Assembly (NCBI GenBank): GCA_028288725.1
Contig: JAQGIC010000079.1
Coordinates: 30,064-94,063 of the forward strand
Direction: 5' to 3'
DNA length: 64,000 nt
DNA from: Rhodospirillales bacterium
GTDB taxonomy: Bacteria; Pseudomonadota; Alphaproteobacteria; ATCC43930; CGMCC-115725
Shown here in pieces: positions 54,535 to 63,904 of this stretch (position 1 is its first letter; the number at the start of each line of letters is the position of its first letter). Below the pieces are notes generated by a model that had not been told where the DNA came from, did not search any database, and was given only the letters and a program-made list of their open reading frames with translations. The position numbers were made by a program, and so were the translations under genes.

Positions 54535-56056
54535 GAGACACCTCGGCCGGGCCGTGGGCCATCGCATTCATGATGGCATGCTCGGTCGCCTGTTCGTGAT
54601 CGAACGCCGCGACCGACCGTCCGTCGCGCAACACCCGGACGCGATGGCAGCCCTCGGTCAGCTCTTCCAGCTCCGACGAGATCATCAGCACGCCCAGCCC
54701 GTCGCGCGCCAGTTCGCGGATCAGGCCTTGGATCTCGGCCTTGGCCGCAACATCGATGCCGCGGGTCGGCTCATCCAGAATCAGCAGCCTGGGCTGCATG
54801 CACAGCCAGCGCGCCAGCAGCACCTTCTGCTGATTGCCGCCCGACAGCTCGCGGATCTTCTGGTCGGCGCTCGCCAGCCGGATGCCGAGCCGCTTGACCA
54901 GCCGGTCGACGATCTCGCGCTGGCGGATCTGGTCGATCACGCCATGGCGGGTCAGTTGCGGCAGCAGGGCGAGCGTCAGGTTATCCCGGACCGACATGTC
55001 CGGCACGATGCCCTCGGTCTTGCGGTCCTCCGAACAGAAGCCGATGCCCGCGCGGATCGCGTCCTGCGCGCTGCGAAAGCCGGTCTGCAGACCGCCGAAC
55101 CGGATCGTGCCGGCCTGGGCGCGGTCGATGCCGAAGATCGCGCGCGCCGTCTCGGTCCGGCCGGAGCCCAGCAGGCCGGCCAAGCCGACGATTTCGCCCT
55201 CGCGCACATCGAGATCGACGGCAGCGACGCGCGGGGCCGATTTTAGCCCGGCGACTTCGAGCACCTTGGCGGCCCGCGGCGCGAAATCCTCGTGGAACGC
55301 GGTGGCACCGAACTGTTTCACCTCTTCCAGGCTGCGGCCGAGCATGGATGCCACCAGTTCCAGCTTGCCGATGCTCGCCATCGGCTGGTCGGCGACGGTC
55401 ATGCCGTCGCGCATGACCGTGACCCGATCGCACACGGCATAAAGCTCATCCAGCCGATGGCTGACGAAGATCACGCCGATGCCGCGCGCCTTCAGCTGCC
55501 GGATCACATCGAACAGCACCGCCACCTCGCGGTCGTCGAGCGACGAGGTCGGCTCGTCCATCACCACCAGGCGGGACCGCTGGCCGATCGCGCGGGCGAT
55601 CGCGACCATCTGCTGGGTCGCGGTATTGAACTGGTTGAGCGGTTGGCGCACATCGACCCGGATATCGAACTGGCCCAGCAATTGGGCCGCTTGGCTGTTC
55701 ATCCGGCGCCAGTCGATCAGGCCCCAGCGCCGGGGCTCGCGGCCCAGAAAGATATTCTCGGCGACCGACCGGAGCGGCACCAGATTGATTTCCTGATAGA
55801 TCGCCGCGATGCCGCCGGCCTGGGCATCCTGCGGCGTGCGGAAATCGACGACGGCGCCCTCGAACCGCACGGTGCCGCGATCGCGCGCCAGCGCGCCGGT
55901 CAGCACCTTGAGCAAGGTCGATTTGCCGGCGCCGTTCTGGCCGATCAGACCCAGCACCTCGCCGCGCGCGACCGTCAGGCCCGCGTCCTTGAGCGCCATC
56001 ACGCCCGAGAAGCTTTTCGTGATGCCGGTCATCGACAGCAGAATCTCGTCGCCCAT
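54521..56056 (-). CDS. ytfR: Sugar ABC transporter ATP-binding protein with two ATPase domains, YtfR-like
   Basis: A 511-residue tandem ATPase starting at ATG 56056, with GGGA six bases upstream. The first Walker A is GLIGQNGAGKSTLLKVLTG and its signature-like region TQQMVAIARAI precedes Walker B LVVMDEPTSSL. The second half has LAGLLGSGRTETARAIF and SGGNQQKVLLARWLCMQPRL with LLILDEPTRGID. This duplicated layout is that of RbsA, MglA and YtfR. It powers the YtfT-YjfF channel. The 57-base gap to ytfQ has no apparent terminator. Confidence 0.9.
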   Translation of the reverse strand: MGDEILLSMTGITKSFSGVMALKDAGLTVARGEVLGLIGQNGAGKSTLLKVLTGALARDRGTVRFEGAVVDFRTPQDAQAGGIAAIYQEINLVPLRSVAENIFLGREPRRWGLIDWRRMNSQAAQLLGQFDIRVDVRQPLNQFNTATQQMVAIARAIGQRSRLVVMDEPTSSLDDREVAVLFDVIRQLKARGIGVIFVSHRLDELYAVCDRVTVMRDGMTVADQPMASIGKLELVASMLGRSLEEVKQFGATAFHEDFAPRAAKVLEVAGLKSAPRVAAVDLDVREGEIVGLAGLLGSGRTETARAIFGIDRAQAGTIRFGGLQTGFRSAQDAIRAGIGFCSEDRKTEGIVPDMSVRDNLTLALLPQLTRHGVIDQIRQREIVDRLVKRLGIRLASADQKIRELSGGNQQKVLLARWLCMQPRLLILDEPTRGIDVAAKAEIQGLIRELARDGLGVLMISSELEELTEGCHRVRVLRDGRSVAAFDHEQATEHAIMNAMAHGPAEVSHAGA

Positions 56057-56114
56057 AGGCACTCCCATCATCGGCGTGCGGGGCGACCAGGCCGGCGCCC
56101 CGCACCCACTGGCG

Positions 56115-57092
56115 TCAGTAGGAACCCGCGAGGCTCTGGGCCGCGTTGCTGGAATCGTAGAAATGATCCTGGTTGACGACGATCGGCTCGATCTTCTTGC
56201 CGGCGGCATAGTCGGCCGCGGCCTGGTAGGCACCGGGGCCGAAGCGCGGGTTGCATTCCACCGTCGCCCCCATCTTGCCGTCGATGATCGCCTGCAGCCC
56301 GTCCTTCTCGCCGTCGATCGAGACCAACGTGATGTCCTTGCCCGGATGTCGGCCGGCAGCCTCCAGCGCGGTGATGGCGCCCAAGGCCATTTCATCATTA
56401 TGGGCGAAAACCGCGGTCGCCTCCGGATGGGCCTGCAGCAGCGTCTCCATCACCTGGCGACCCTTATCGCGGGTGAAGTCGCCATCCTGGCTGGCCACGA
56501 CCTGCATGCCCGGCGACTTGGAAATCACCTCCATGAAGCCCTTCCGGCGATCGTTCGCCGGCGAGGACCCGCTGGTGCCCTGCAGCTCGATGATCTTGGC
56601 GGTGCCGCCGGTCGTCTTGACCAGCCACTCGCCGGCGCGCCGCCCCTCCTCGACGAAATCCGAGCCGATGAACGAGACATAGTCCCGGCCCGCCTTCGCC
56701 AAGGTCGGATCGACGCTGCGGTCGATCAGGAACAGGGGAATGCCGGCCTTCTTGGCCTTCATCACCGCCGGGATCAGCGGCTTTTCCTCGCGCGGGCTGA
56801 GGAAGATCACATCGACATGCTGGGCGATCATGGAATCGACGTCGGCGACCTGCTTGGCGGCCGAACTGTTGGCATCGGTATAGACCAGCTGCCAGCCGCG
56901 CTTGGCGGCCTCGTCCTTCATGCTCTGGGTCTGGGCCAGGCGCCAGGGATTGTTGCTCTCCGTCTGCGCGAAACCGACCTTGTAGGTCGGCTTTTCCTTG
57001 AGCTTGGGCAGGTCGTCGGCCTGTGCCGCGGGTGCTGCGAGCGAGACCAGACAGGCGGCGGCAATGAGCCAGCCCGAACGTTTGCCGTTCAT
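56115..57092 (-). CDS. ytfQ: Galactofuranose-type ABC substrate-binding protein, YtfQ-like
   Basis: A 325-residue periplasmic sugar-binding protein. Signal peptide MNGKRSGWLIAAACLVSLA, cleavage near AQADD. The mature protein starts KYKVGFAQTESNNPWRLAQT-like sequence, with FLSPREEKPLIPAVMKAKKA and ELQGTSGSSPANDRRKGF, which correspond to the conserved YtfQ blocks; the last 60 residues include ATVECNPRFGPGAYQAAADY. In E. coli the orthologous protein binds galactofuranose at high affinity. It heads the operon ytfQ-ytfR-ytfT-yjfF. The AT-rich promoter region with AACCAGT sites lies upstream. Confidence 0.86.
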   Translation of the reverse strand: MNGKRSGWLIAAACLVSLAAPAAQADDLPKLKEKPTYKVGFAQTESNNPWRLAQTQSMKDEAAKRGWQLVYTDANSSAAKQVADVDSMIAQHVDVIFLSPREEKPLIPAVMKAKKAGIPLFLIDRSVDPTLAKAGRDYVSFIGSDFVEEGRRAGEWLVKTTGGTAKIIELQGTSGSSPANDRRKGFMEVISKSPGMQVVASQDGDFTRDKGRQVMETLLQAHPEATAVFAHNDEMALGAITALEAAGRHPGKDITLVSIDGEKDGLQAIIDGKMGATVECNPRFGPGAYQAAADYAAGKKIEPIVVNQDHFYDSSNAAQSLAGSY

Positions 57093-57372
57093 GTTTCGAA
57101 TCCTCCCTTTAGCCCATGGACGAACTCTGATGGCGTCCTAGGCGGGAAGAGTGATCGCGGTAAAAACCAGTGTCAATATGTATGAGTAATTATTGGTTAA
57201 CCTTATTTTTGCCAACCAGTATGCGGATATATTAAGAATTTTCGCCTGCAAGCTTATAGAGCATCCGAAATAGAAACACGTTTAGAGGGTAGGCATCGAC
57301 GTTCTCGTCGCTTGCCCGATGCGAAATCATTCGTATACTAATGAGACGCGAGCAGGTTCCCGGGAGGCGACG
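57093..57372. promoter_or_regulatory. AT-rich divergent promoter region with AACCAGT repeats
   Basis: The 280 bases between ytfQ and the enamidase-like gene are strongly AT rich (notably 57165-57245) and feed both transcription directions. AACCAGT occurs at 57165-57171 and 57214-57220, and the inverted near-match ATTGGTT lies at 57192-57198; GGTTAACC (57195-57202) is a perfect eight-base palindrome. These look like binding sites for a sugar-responsive regulator, which is not encoded nearby. Confidence 0.5.
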
Positions 57373-58572
57373 ATGGCGCATGATGAGCAGGCGAAACCGG
57401 ACGGGGCGGCCAAGCTCGTCATCCGCAACATCGGCCTGCTGCTGAGCGGCGACCTGGGCCGGCCGATCCTGGATGCCGACACCATCGTCTGCGTCGGCGG
57501 CCGGATCGCCGCGATCGGCCGCGAGAAGGATGTCGATACCGCGAATGCCACTACGCTGATCGATGCCAACGGCGCCGCCGTGGCGCCCGGCCTGATCGAC
57601 AGCCATGTCCATCCGGTCGTCGGCGACTGGACCCCGCGCCAGAACCAGATCGGCTGGATCGACAGCAGCCTGCACGGCGGCGTCACCACCATGATCTCGG
57701 CCGGTGAGGTCCATACGCCGGGACGCCCCAAGGACATCGTCGGCCTGAAGGCCATGGCGATCTTCCATCAGCGCGCCTTCTCGGCGGCACGGCCATCCGG
57801 CGTCAAGCTGCTGGCCGGCGCGCCGGTCATCGAACAGGGCATGGTCGAGAGCGACTTCAAGGAACTGGCCGAGGCCGGGGTGAAGCTGTTGGGCGAGGTC
57901 GGCCTGGGCAGCGTCAAGGCCGGCTACGAGGCGAAGCAGATGGTCGCCTGGGCGCGCAAATACGGCATCCAATCGACCATCCACACCGGCGGCCCATCGA
58001 TCCCCGGCTCCGGCCTGATCGACAAGGACGTGGTGCTGGAGGCCGACGCCGACATCATCGGCCATATCAATGGTGGCCATACGGCACTGCCGGACGACCA
58101 GATCACCTGCCTGTGCGAGAATTGCGGCCGCGGGTTGGAGCTGGTCCATAACGGCAACGAGCGCGCGGCGCTCCATACGCTGCGGGTCGCCAAGGGCTTG
58201 GGCCAGCTGGAACGCGTCATCCTGGGCACCGACGGCCCGGCCGGTTCGGGCGTCCAGCCGTTGGGCATCCTGCGCATGGTGGCGATGCTGTCGTCCCTGG
58301 GCGACGTGCCGGCCGAGATCGCCTTCTGCTTCGCCACCGGCAACACGGCGCGGATGCGCGATCTGGACAGCGGCCTGATCGAGGTCGGCCGCGCGGCCGA
58401 TTTCGTGCTGATGGACAAGGCCCAGCACTCGGCCGGCAAGCATCTCTTGGACAGCGTCCAGCTGGGCGACCTGCCCGGCGTCGGCATGACCATCATCGAC
58501 GGCATCGTGCGCAGCCACCGCAGCCGCAACACGCCGCCGGCAACCCGCGTGCCCGTCGTCGTGAAGGGCTAA
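57373..58572 (+). CDS. Enamidase-like amidohydrolase
   Basis: Encodes 399 residues starting at ATG 57373, with GGGAGG about seven bases upstream. The amidohydrolase metal site is visible: PGLIDSHVHP near residue 75, a probable bridging residue in LLGEVGLGSVKAG, HTGG near residue 207, HINGGH near residue 230 and the metal-binding Asp in LGTDGPAGSG. The order and the H-x-H...E...H...D pattern resemble enamidase of nicotinate fermentation, which hydrolyses a cyclic enamide. No other nicotinate-pathway genes lie beside it, so the substrate could be another cyclic amide. It faces away from the galactofuranose operon, sharing a promoter region. Confidence 0.72.
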   Translation: MAHDEQAKPDGAAKLVIRNIGLLLSGDLGRPILDADTIVCVGGRIAAIGREKDVDTANATTLIDANGAAVAPGLIDSHVHPVVGDWTPRQNQIGWIDSSLHGGVTTMISAGEVHTPGRPKDIVGLKAMAIFHQRAFSAARPSGVKLLAGAPVIEQGMVESDFKELAEAGVKLLGEVGLGSVKAGYEAKQMVAWARKYGIQSTIHTGGPSIPGSGLIDKDVVLEADADIIGHINGGHTALPDDQITCLCENCGRGLELVHNGNERAALHTLRVAKGLGQLERVILGTDGPAGSGVQPLGILRMVAMLSSLGDVPAEIAFCFATGNTARMRDLDSGLIEVGRAADFVLMDKAQHSAGKHLLDSVQLGDLPGVGMTIIDGIVRSHRSRNTPPATRVPVVVKG

Positions 58573-58655
58573 GTCCGAATTTAGACCCAGCCGCCGTCAT
58601 CAAGCTGTCGAAAGCTCTGCCATAAGCTCGCTCCTCCGAAATCGAGGAGGTCGAT

Positions 58656-59915
58656 ATGGCGAAGCAATTGGGACGATCCGTCACCGCGGCGACGGCGCTT
58701 GGCGCCCCGGTCTTCGCCCAACCGGCGCCGAGCCCGGACCCAACCAACTTCACGGTCACCCATCCGTCGGATGGTCCGGCCTATGCCGAGATCGACAAGC
58801 TCAACCGCGAGCACAAGCTGTTCCCCATGCCGTTTCCGGCGCCGCGCGGATTGCCCGAGCCGCAATTGACGCTGGCACAGGTGCTCGATCGCCCCAACGC
58901 CGACGCGCCGATCACGGCGGCCGGCCAGATCGTGTTCCACGCGGTCGGCGATACCGGCAACACCAAGGGCCCGGCCTCGCAGAGCCTGGTCGCCGACAAG
59001 CTGATCAGCGATTTCCACGAGAGCGATGCCGCCCAGATCCCGCTGTTCTGCCTGCATCTGGGCGACGTGATCTACAGCTTCGGCGAAGCCCAGTATTATT
59101 ACGACCAGTTCTACGAGCCCTATCGCGAGTATCCGGCGCCGATCCTGGCGCTCGCCGGCAACCATGACGGCATGGTCGCCCCCGGCAGCGGCGCCAAGAC
59201 GCTCGACGCGTTCCTCAATAATTTCTGCCAGCAGAATTTCGTCGTGACGCCGGAGGCCGGCGGCCTGTCGCGCACCGCGCAGATCCAGCCCGGCGTGTTC
59301 TTCACCTTGGAGGCGCCGTTCGTGCGCATCCTGGCGCTCTACAGCAACACGCTGGAAGATCCGGGCGTCATCGCCAACGACCAGATCGGCAATTCGCAGC
59401 TCGATTATCTCCGCGCGGCGCTCAACCGGGTCAAGACCGAGAAGTATCAGGGCGCGCTGATCCTGGCGCATCATCACCCGTCCTATACCGCCGGCAGCGT
59501 CCATGGCTGGAGCGTGGATCTGACCGCCCAGATCGACCAGATCTGCACCGAGACGGGCATCTGGCCCCACGCCGTGCTGTCCGGCCATGCCCATAACTAC
59601 CAGCGTTTCACGCGCGCCCAGGGTGCCGCGCAGATCCCCTATCTGATCGCCGGCGACGGCGGCCACGGGCTCGCCCGCCTGGGCACGCGCGGCGGCCAGC
59701 CGCTGCGCGTGCCGACCGTCATCCAGGCGGGCGGCGCCAAGACCGATCAGGTCACGCTGGAGAGCTACGACGACCAGGATTACGGCTATCTGCGCGTGAT
59801 CGCGAGCGCGACCCAGCTCCGTATCGAATATCACCCGGCGACCGACGGCGCCGCGGCCAAGACGCCCGATGATGCGGTGACGGTGGACCTCGCGACCCGC
59901 AGGCTGACTACCTGA
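58656..59915 (+). CDS. Metallophosphoesterase, purple-acid-phosphatase-like
   Basis: A 419-residue calcineurin-like phosphoesterase. All metal-binding motifs are visible in order: GDTG (in HAVGDTGNTKGP), GDVIY, GNHDG, the HHHP segment and GHAHNYQRF. N-terminal residues 1-23 form a weak signal peptide ending around VFAQP, so export is likely but not certain. The gene starts at ATG 58656 with GAGGAGG about six bases upstream. It converges with the MarR gene, with an eight-base overlap of the two ends. The substrate could be a phosphomonoester or a phosphodiester. Confidence 0.8.
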   Translation: MAKQLGRSVTAATALGAPVFAQPAPSPDPTNFTVTHPSDGPAYAEIDKLNREHKLFPMPFPAPRGLPEPQLTLAQVLDRPNADAPITAAGQIVFHAVGDTGNTKGPASQSLVADKLISDFHESDAAQIPLFCLHLGDVIYSFGEAQYYYDQFYEPYREYPAPILALAGNHDGMVAPGSGAKTLDAFLNNFCQQNFVVTPEAGGLSRTAQIQPGVFFTLEAPFVRILALYSNTLEDPGVIANDQIGNSQLDYLRAALNRVKTEKYQGALILAHHHPSYTAGSVHGWSVDLTAQIDQICTETGIWPHAVLSGHAHNYQRFTRAQGAAQIPYLIAGDGGHGLARLGTRGGQPLRVPTVIQAGGAKTDQVTLESYDDQDYGYLRVIASATQLRIEYHPATDGAAAKTPDDAVTVDLATRRLTT

Positions 59916-60363
59916 GCTTCCCCAGCAGCGCCAGCAACTGCGCCTGCTCGTCCGGATTGAGCGGCGCCAGCGTCTCTTCGGTAATCCGCGCCCCGGCCGG
60001 AATCGCGCGGGCAGCGAGCGTGCGGCCGGCCTCGGTCAGCGCCACCATCAGCAGGCGGCCATCGTCCGGGTCCGGGCTGGTCTCGGTCAATCCGCGCTTG
60101 GTCAGGCGGTCGATCACGCCTTTGATCGTAGCGCCGTCCATCGCGGTCAGGCGGCCGAGCTTGTTCTGGGAACAGGGCCCCACTTCGGTGAGCTTGGCGA
60201 GTGCCGCGAACTGGGTCGGGGTCAGTTCCTCGACCATGGTCGCAGCGAAGATCGTGGTATGGCGCTGCGCCGCCTGGCGCAGGATGAAACCCACCTGCTC
60301 GTCGAGCCGATAGGGGCTGGTCGAGCGACGACGGTGCCGCGTCTCGGTCGGGTCGACGGACAT
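59908..60363 (-). CDS. MarR-family transcriptional regulator
   Basis: Encodes 151 residues starting at ATG 60363, with GGAGG five bases upstream; an in-frame start at 60399 adds 12 residues but lacks a good site. The winged helix region reads LTPTQFAALAKLTEVGPCSQ, then NKLGRLTAMDGATIKGVIDRL and the wing LTETSPDPDDGRLLMVALTE, as in MarR proteins that bind aromatic ligands. It is 32 bases downstream of livF on the same strand and may regulate the adjoining transporter operon. Confidence 0.85.
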   Translation of the reverse strand: MSVDPTETRHRRRSTSPYRLDEQVGFILRQAAQRHTTIFAATMVEELTPTQFAALAKLTEVGPCSQNKLGRLTAMDGATIKGVIDRLTKRGLTETSPDPDDGRLLMVALTEAGRTLAARAIPAGARITEETLAPLNPDEQAQLLALLGKLR

Positions 60364-60395
60364 GTTTCCTCCGGACTTTTCGTTGTTCTTCCCTA

Positions 60396-61097
60396 TCACA
60401 CCGCGAGATAGGCGTCGCGGATCGCCTCGTTGGCATCGATCTCGGCGATGGTCCCGGAAAAGCGCACGCGACCCTTTTCGATGATGTAGGCCCGGTCCGA
60501 GATGAGCCGGGCGAAATGCAGGTTCTGCTCGGAGATGACCATGCTCAGGCCCTCCGCTTTCATGGCGATGATCGCGGCGGCCATCTGCTCGACGATCTTG
60601 GGTGCCAGCCCCTCCGACGGCTCGTCGAGCAGGACCAGCGACGGGTTGCCCATCAGCGTGCGGGCGATGGTCAGCATCTGCTGCTCGCCGCCGCTCATCC
60701 GCCCGCCCGGCCGGCGCCGCATCTCGGCCAGGTTGGGAAACAGCGCATAGAGCCGTTCCGGGTCCCAGGTCGGAGCACCCGCGCGCGGGCGCTGCCGGCC
60801 GACCGACAGGTTTTCCTCGACCGTCAGTTCGGTGAAGATGCGCCGGTCTTCCGGCACATAGCCCAGGCCCAGTCGCGCGATCTCGTAAGGCGCCAGGCGC
60901 GAGATATCCACTTCACCGAACCGGACGTGCCCCCGCCGCGTCGGCACCAGGCCGGCGATCGAGCGGAAGGTGGTGGATTTGCCGGCACCGTTGCGACCCA
61001 GGAGCGCCACGACCTCCCCGGCGCCGACCTCGAGCGCCACATCGAACAGGATATGGGCCGGACCATAGAAGCTGTTCAGACCCTCGACCGACAACAT
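60396..61097 (-). CDS. livF: Branched-chain amino-acid-type ABC transporter ATPase LivF-like
   Basis: A 233-residue ATP-binding subunit. Walker A LLGRNGAGKSTTFRSIAG, the GYVPEDRRIFTELTVEENL segment characteristic of LivF, signature MSGGEQQMLTIARTLM and Walker B LVLLDEPSEGL. The start ATG 61097 overlaps the livG stop (ATGA); a GTG one codon earlier is also open. Energises the fused LivHM permease encoded upstream. In this family the substrate may be an amino acid, urea or an aromatic acid. Confidence 0.88.
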   Translation of the reverse strand: MLSVEGLNSFYGPAHILFDVALEVGAGEVVALLGRNGAGKSTTFRSIAGLVPTRRGHVRFGEVDISRLAPYEIARLGLGYVPEDRRIFTELTVEENLSVGRQRPRAGAPTWDPERLYALFPNLAEMRRRPGGRMSGGEQQMLTIARTLMGNPSLVLLDEPSEGLAPKIVEQMAAAIIAMKAEGLSMVISEQNLHFARLISDRAYIIEKGRVRFSGTIAEIDANEAIRDAYLAV

Positions 61098-61858
61098 CAC
61101 GAGGCCGCCGCCTGGTAGAGCCGGCCTTCGCCCAGATAGATCGCGCGCACCTGCTGGTTCGCCCGCACCTCGGTGGGCGTGCCCTGGGCGATCAAGATAC
61201 CGCGGTTCAGCACCATGATCCGGTCGGCATGCTCGAACACCACGTCCATGTCATGCTCCGTGAACAGCACCCCCATCCGGTTGTCCCGCGCGATCCGGGC
61301 GGTCAGCCGCATCAGCTGGATCCGCTCCTTGGGGGCCATGCCGGCGGTCGGCTCGTCCATCAGCAGCAGTTTCGGCCGGTTCGCCAGCGCCACCGCCAGT
61401 TCGACCCGTTTCAGATCGCCATAGGCGAGTTCCCCACAGGGCCGTTCCGCCGCGTCCGCCATGCCGACCAGGCCCAGCAGCCGATCGGCCTCCGCGACCT
61501 CGAGCCGCCCGGCGAAGCGCCACAGGTCGCCGATCGCCCGGCCGTGCGACAGCAGCGCCATCTGCACGTTCTCGCGCACATTCATCGAACCGAAGGTCTG
61601 GGTGATCTGGAACGTGCGGCCGACGCCCAGGCGCCAGATCGCACGCGGCGCCAGGCCGACCAACTCGCGCCCCTCCAGCTTCACGCTGCCGCCGTCGGGT
61701 TTGATCTGGCCGTTCAGCATGTTGAAGCAGGTGCTTTTGCCGGCGCCGTTAGGGCCGATCAGCGCCAGGATCTCGCCGGCCCCGAGCGCGAATTCGACAC
61801 CGCGCACGGCCTCGACGCCGCCGAAGGATTTGCGCAAGCCGGAGACCTCAAGCAGCAT
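61097..61858 (-). CDS. livG: Branched-chain amino-acid-type ABC transporter ATPase LivG-like
   Basis: A 253-residue ATP-binding subunit. Walker A ALIGPNGAGKSTCFNMLNG, GVGRTFQITQTFGSMNVREN typical of LivG, the signature-like ELAYGDLKRVELAVALA (LAYG replaces the usual LSYG), and Walker B LLLMDEPTAGM. Its start ATG 61858 overlaps the fused permease by 11 bases. The C-terminal extension of about 20 residues after the usual V-R-A-I-Y-L-G is standard for the subfamily. Confidence 0.88.
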   Translation of the reverse strand: MLLEVSGLRKSFGGVEAVRGVEFALGAGEILALIGPNGAGKSTCFNMLNGQIKPDGGSVKLEGRELVGLAPRAIWRLGVGRTFQITQTFGSMNVRENVQMALLSHGRAIGDLWRFAGRLEVAEADRLLGLVGMADAAERPCGELAYGDLKRVELAVALANRPKLLLMDEPTAGMAPKERIQLMRLTARIARDNRMGVLFTEHDMDVVFEHADRIMVLNRGILIAQGTPTEVRANQQVRAIYLGEGRLYQAAAS

Positions 61859-63725
61859 CGCGCAGCTCCTGTTCGGCGGGTTCGGCGCGCTTCGGCCGCC
61901 GATGGATGAGGTCGCCGGCGAATCCCAGCAGGCCCTTGGGACAGGCGACCACCAGCAGGACGATGACGCCCCCCAGGATCAGCTTCGACCAGTCGGTCTG
62001 GCTCATCAGCCAGATCGACAGGGTCTTGTAGACCAGCGCGCCGACCACGCCGCCGGTCAGCGTGCCGACGCCGCCCAGCAGCACCATGACCAGCCCGTCG
62101 ATCGATTGCGGAATGCCGAGCGCGTCGGGAAACACGCTGCCCTTCAGAAAGGCGTAAAGGCCGCCCGCCAGCGCCGCCACGGCGCCCGACAGCATGAAGG
62201 CGGCCCATTGGATGCGGACGCGATCCAGGCCGAGGGAATCCGAGCGCAGCGGCGAATCCCGAAGCGCCCGCAACGCATAGCCGAACGGCGACAGCAGGAC
62301 GCGACGCAGCAGGGCCACCAGCAGCACGGTCATCGCCAAGCTCAGTTCGTAGAACCGCGCGGGCGTCGCGGCCCAGGCATCGGGCCAGACGCCCAGGATG
62401 CCATTGTCGCCGCCGGTGACGCTGACCCATTGGAACGCCAGCGACCAGACGATCTGGGCGAAGGCGAGCGTCAGCATGGCGAGATAGACCCCGGCCAGCC
62501 GGACCGAGAACCAGCCGAACAGCGCCGCGCCGACCACTCCCGCCAGCGGCGAGAGCGCCAATGCCGGCAGGGTCGCAAAGCCGGCATGCTTGACCAGGAA
62601 CGCCGCCGCATAGGCGCCCAAACCGAAATAGGCGGCATGGCCGAACGAGGCCAGGCCGCCGCCGCTCATCAGGAACTGCAGGCTCATGGCGAAGATCGCG
62701 AAGATCAGGATCTCCGCCCCGATGGTCATGAGGTAGGGCCCGGCGACGATCGGCAGCAGCGCCGCCGCGACGACGACCAGACCCAGCAATCCGCGCTCGC
62801 GCGGTCCCAAGGGCCGCCATGGCCGGATTGCGGTCGCGGCCGGCGCGCGCAATGTCGCGTCGGGCTTGCCGAACAGACCCCAGGGCCGGATGACCAGCAC
62901 CACGGCCATGACCAGGAACACCAGCACCAGCGAGATGCGCGGCAGGATCAGGATGCCGAAGGCGTTCAGTTCCGACACCAGCACGGCCGCGACGAAGGCG
63001 CCGGGCAGGCTGCCCAGGCCGCCGATCACGACGATGACGAAGGCCTCGACGATGATCGACAGGTCCATGCCGTGATTGACCGCGTCGCGCGGCAATTGCA
63101 GCGCGCCGCCGAACGCGGCCAGGCCGACGCCGAGCGCAAACACGCCGGTGAACAGCCATTTCTGATTGACGCCCAGGGAGGCGACCATCTCGCGATCCTG
63201 GGTCGCGGCCCGCACCAGCACGCCGAACCGGGTGCGGTGGAACAGCAGCCACAGCAGCCCCAGCACCAGGGGGCCCAGCACCATCAGCAGCAGGTCATAT
63301 TGCGGCACCTGCTGGCCCAGGATCTCGACCGCGCCCTTCAGCCCCGGCGCGCGCCGGCCGACCAGATCGTCCGGCCCCCAGATCAGCACGACCAGATCCT
63401 CGACCATCAGCGTCAGGCCGAAGGTGGCGAGCAATTGGAACAGTTCGGGCGCCTGATAGAGCCGGCGCAGCAGCAGCATCTCGACCAGCGCGCCCAGCAC
63501 CGCGACCGCGACCGACGCCAGGATCAGCCCGCCCCAGAAGCCGACGCCGCCCGACAGGCGCTCGGTCAGGGTATAGGCGACGTAGGCGCCGGCCATATAG
63601 AAGGCGCCATGGGCGAAATTCACGATGCGCGTGACGCCGAAGATGATCGACAGGCCGGCCGCCACCAGGAACAGCGACGCGGCATTGGCCAGGCCCGTCA
63701 GAAACTGTGCGACCAGAAAACCCAT
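61848..63725 (-). CDS. livHM: Fused branched-chain-type ABC permease (LivH-LivM in one protein)
   Basis: A 625-residue polytopic protein. The first half (about 1-290) is LivH-like: GLSIIFGVTRIVNFAHGAFY and the EAA-type loop VRAATQDREMVASLGVN. The second half (about 310-610) is LivM-like: GGGLASFGHAAYFGLGAYAA and ALRDSPLRSDSLGLDRVR, with a basic C-terminal tail. LivH and LivM are usually separate genes, so this is a fusion with a linker of about 25 residues near RPWGLFGKPDATLRAP. No binding protein gene is adjacent; it may lie beyond the window or be the one at 50913. Confidence 0.88.
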   Translation of the reverse strand: MGFLVAQFLTGLANAASLFLVAAGLSIIFGVTRIVNFAHGAFYMAGAYVAYTLTERLSGGVGFWGGLILASVAVAVLGALVEMLLLRRLYQAPELFQLLATFGLTLMVEDLVVLIWGPDDLVGRRAPGLKGAVEILGQQVPQYDLLLMVLGPLVLGLLWLLFHRTRFGVLVRAATQDREMVASLGVNQKWLFTGVFALGVGLAAFGGALQLPRDAVNHGMDLSIIVEAFVIVVIGGLGSLPGAFVAAVLVSELNAFGILILPRISLVLVFLVMAVVLVIRPWGLFGKPDATLRAPAATAIRPWRPLGPRERGLLGLVVVAAALLPIVAGPYLMTIGAEILIFAIFAMSLQFLMSGGGLASFGHAAYFGLGAYAAAFLVKHAGFATLPALALSPLAGVVGAALFGWFSVRLAGVYLAMLTLAFAQIVWSLAFQWVSVTGGDNGILGVWPDAWAATPARFYELSLAMTVLLVALLRRVLLSPFGYALRALRDSPLRSDSLGLDRVRIQWAAFMLSGAVAALAGGLYAFLKGSVFPDALGIPQSIDGLVMVLLGGVGTLTGGVVGALVYKTLSIWLMSQTDWSKLILGGVIVLLVVACPKGLLGFAGDLIHRRPKRAEPAEQELRDAA

Positions 63726-63760
63726 CGAGCCCTGCTTGTTGGTGCGAGTTTCAATTCGTC

Positions 63761-63780
63761 ATTCCCGCGCAGGCGGGAAT
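63761..63780. repeat. REP-like palindrome ATTCCCGC-GCAG-GCGGGAAT
   Basis: A perfect eight-base stem with a GCAG loop, 35 bases upstream of the liv operon start codon. The sequence form GTCATTCCCGC-nn-GCGGGAATCCA is a common dispersed bacterial palindrome. It may also be within the leader of the liv operon. Confidence 0.75.
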
Positions 63781-63904
63781 CCAGCACTTACGCGCGGCAG
63801 CGCGGAAATAGAGTCTCGTCGCCGCAGACGCGGCTCTTGCTAGACTATGTATACATATCTGTTTTCGTCTTTTGAAATCAGCAGGTTACCCTAACACTCC
63901 GTCA

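Noticed and set aside
61461..63875. A plus-strand frame of about 804 residues opposite the livG and fused permease genes.
   Set aside because: Antisense to genes with complete ABC and permease motifs; Gln/Arg/Asp-rich with no domain.
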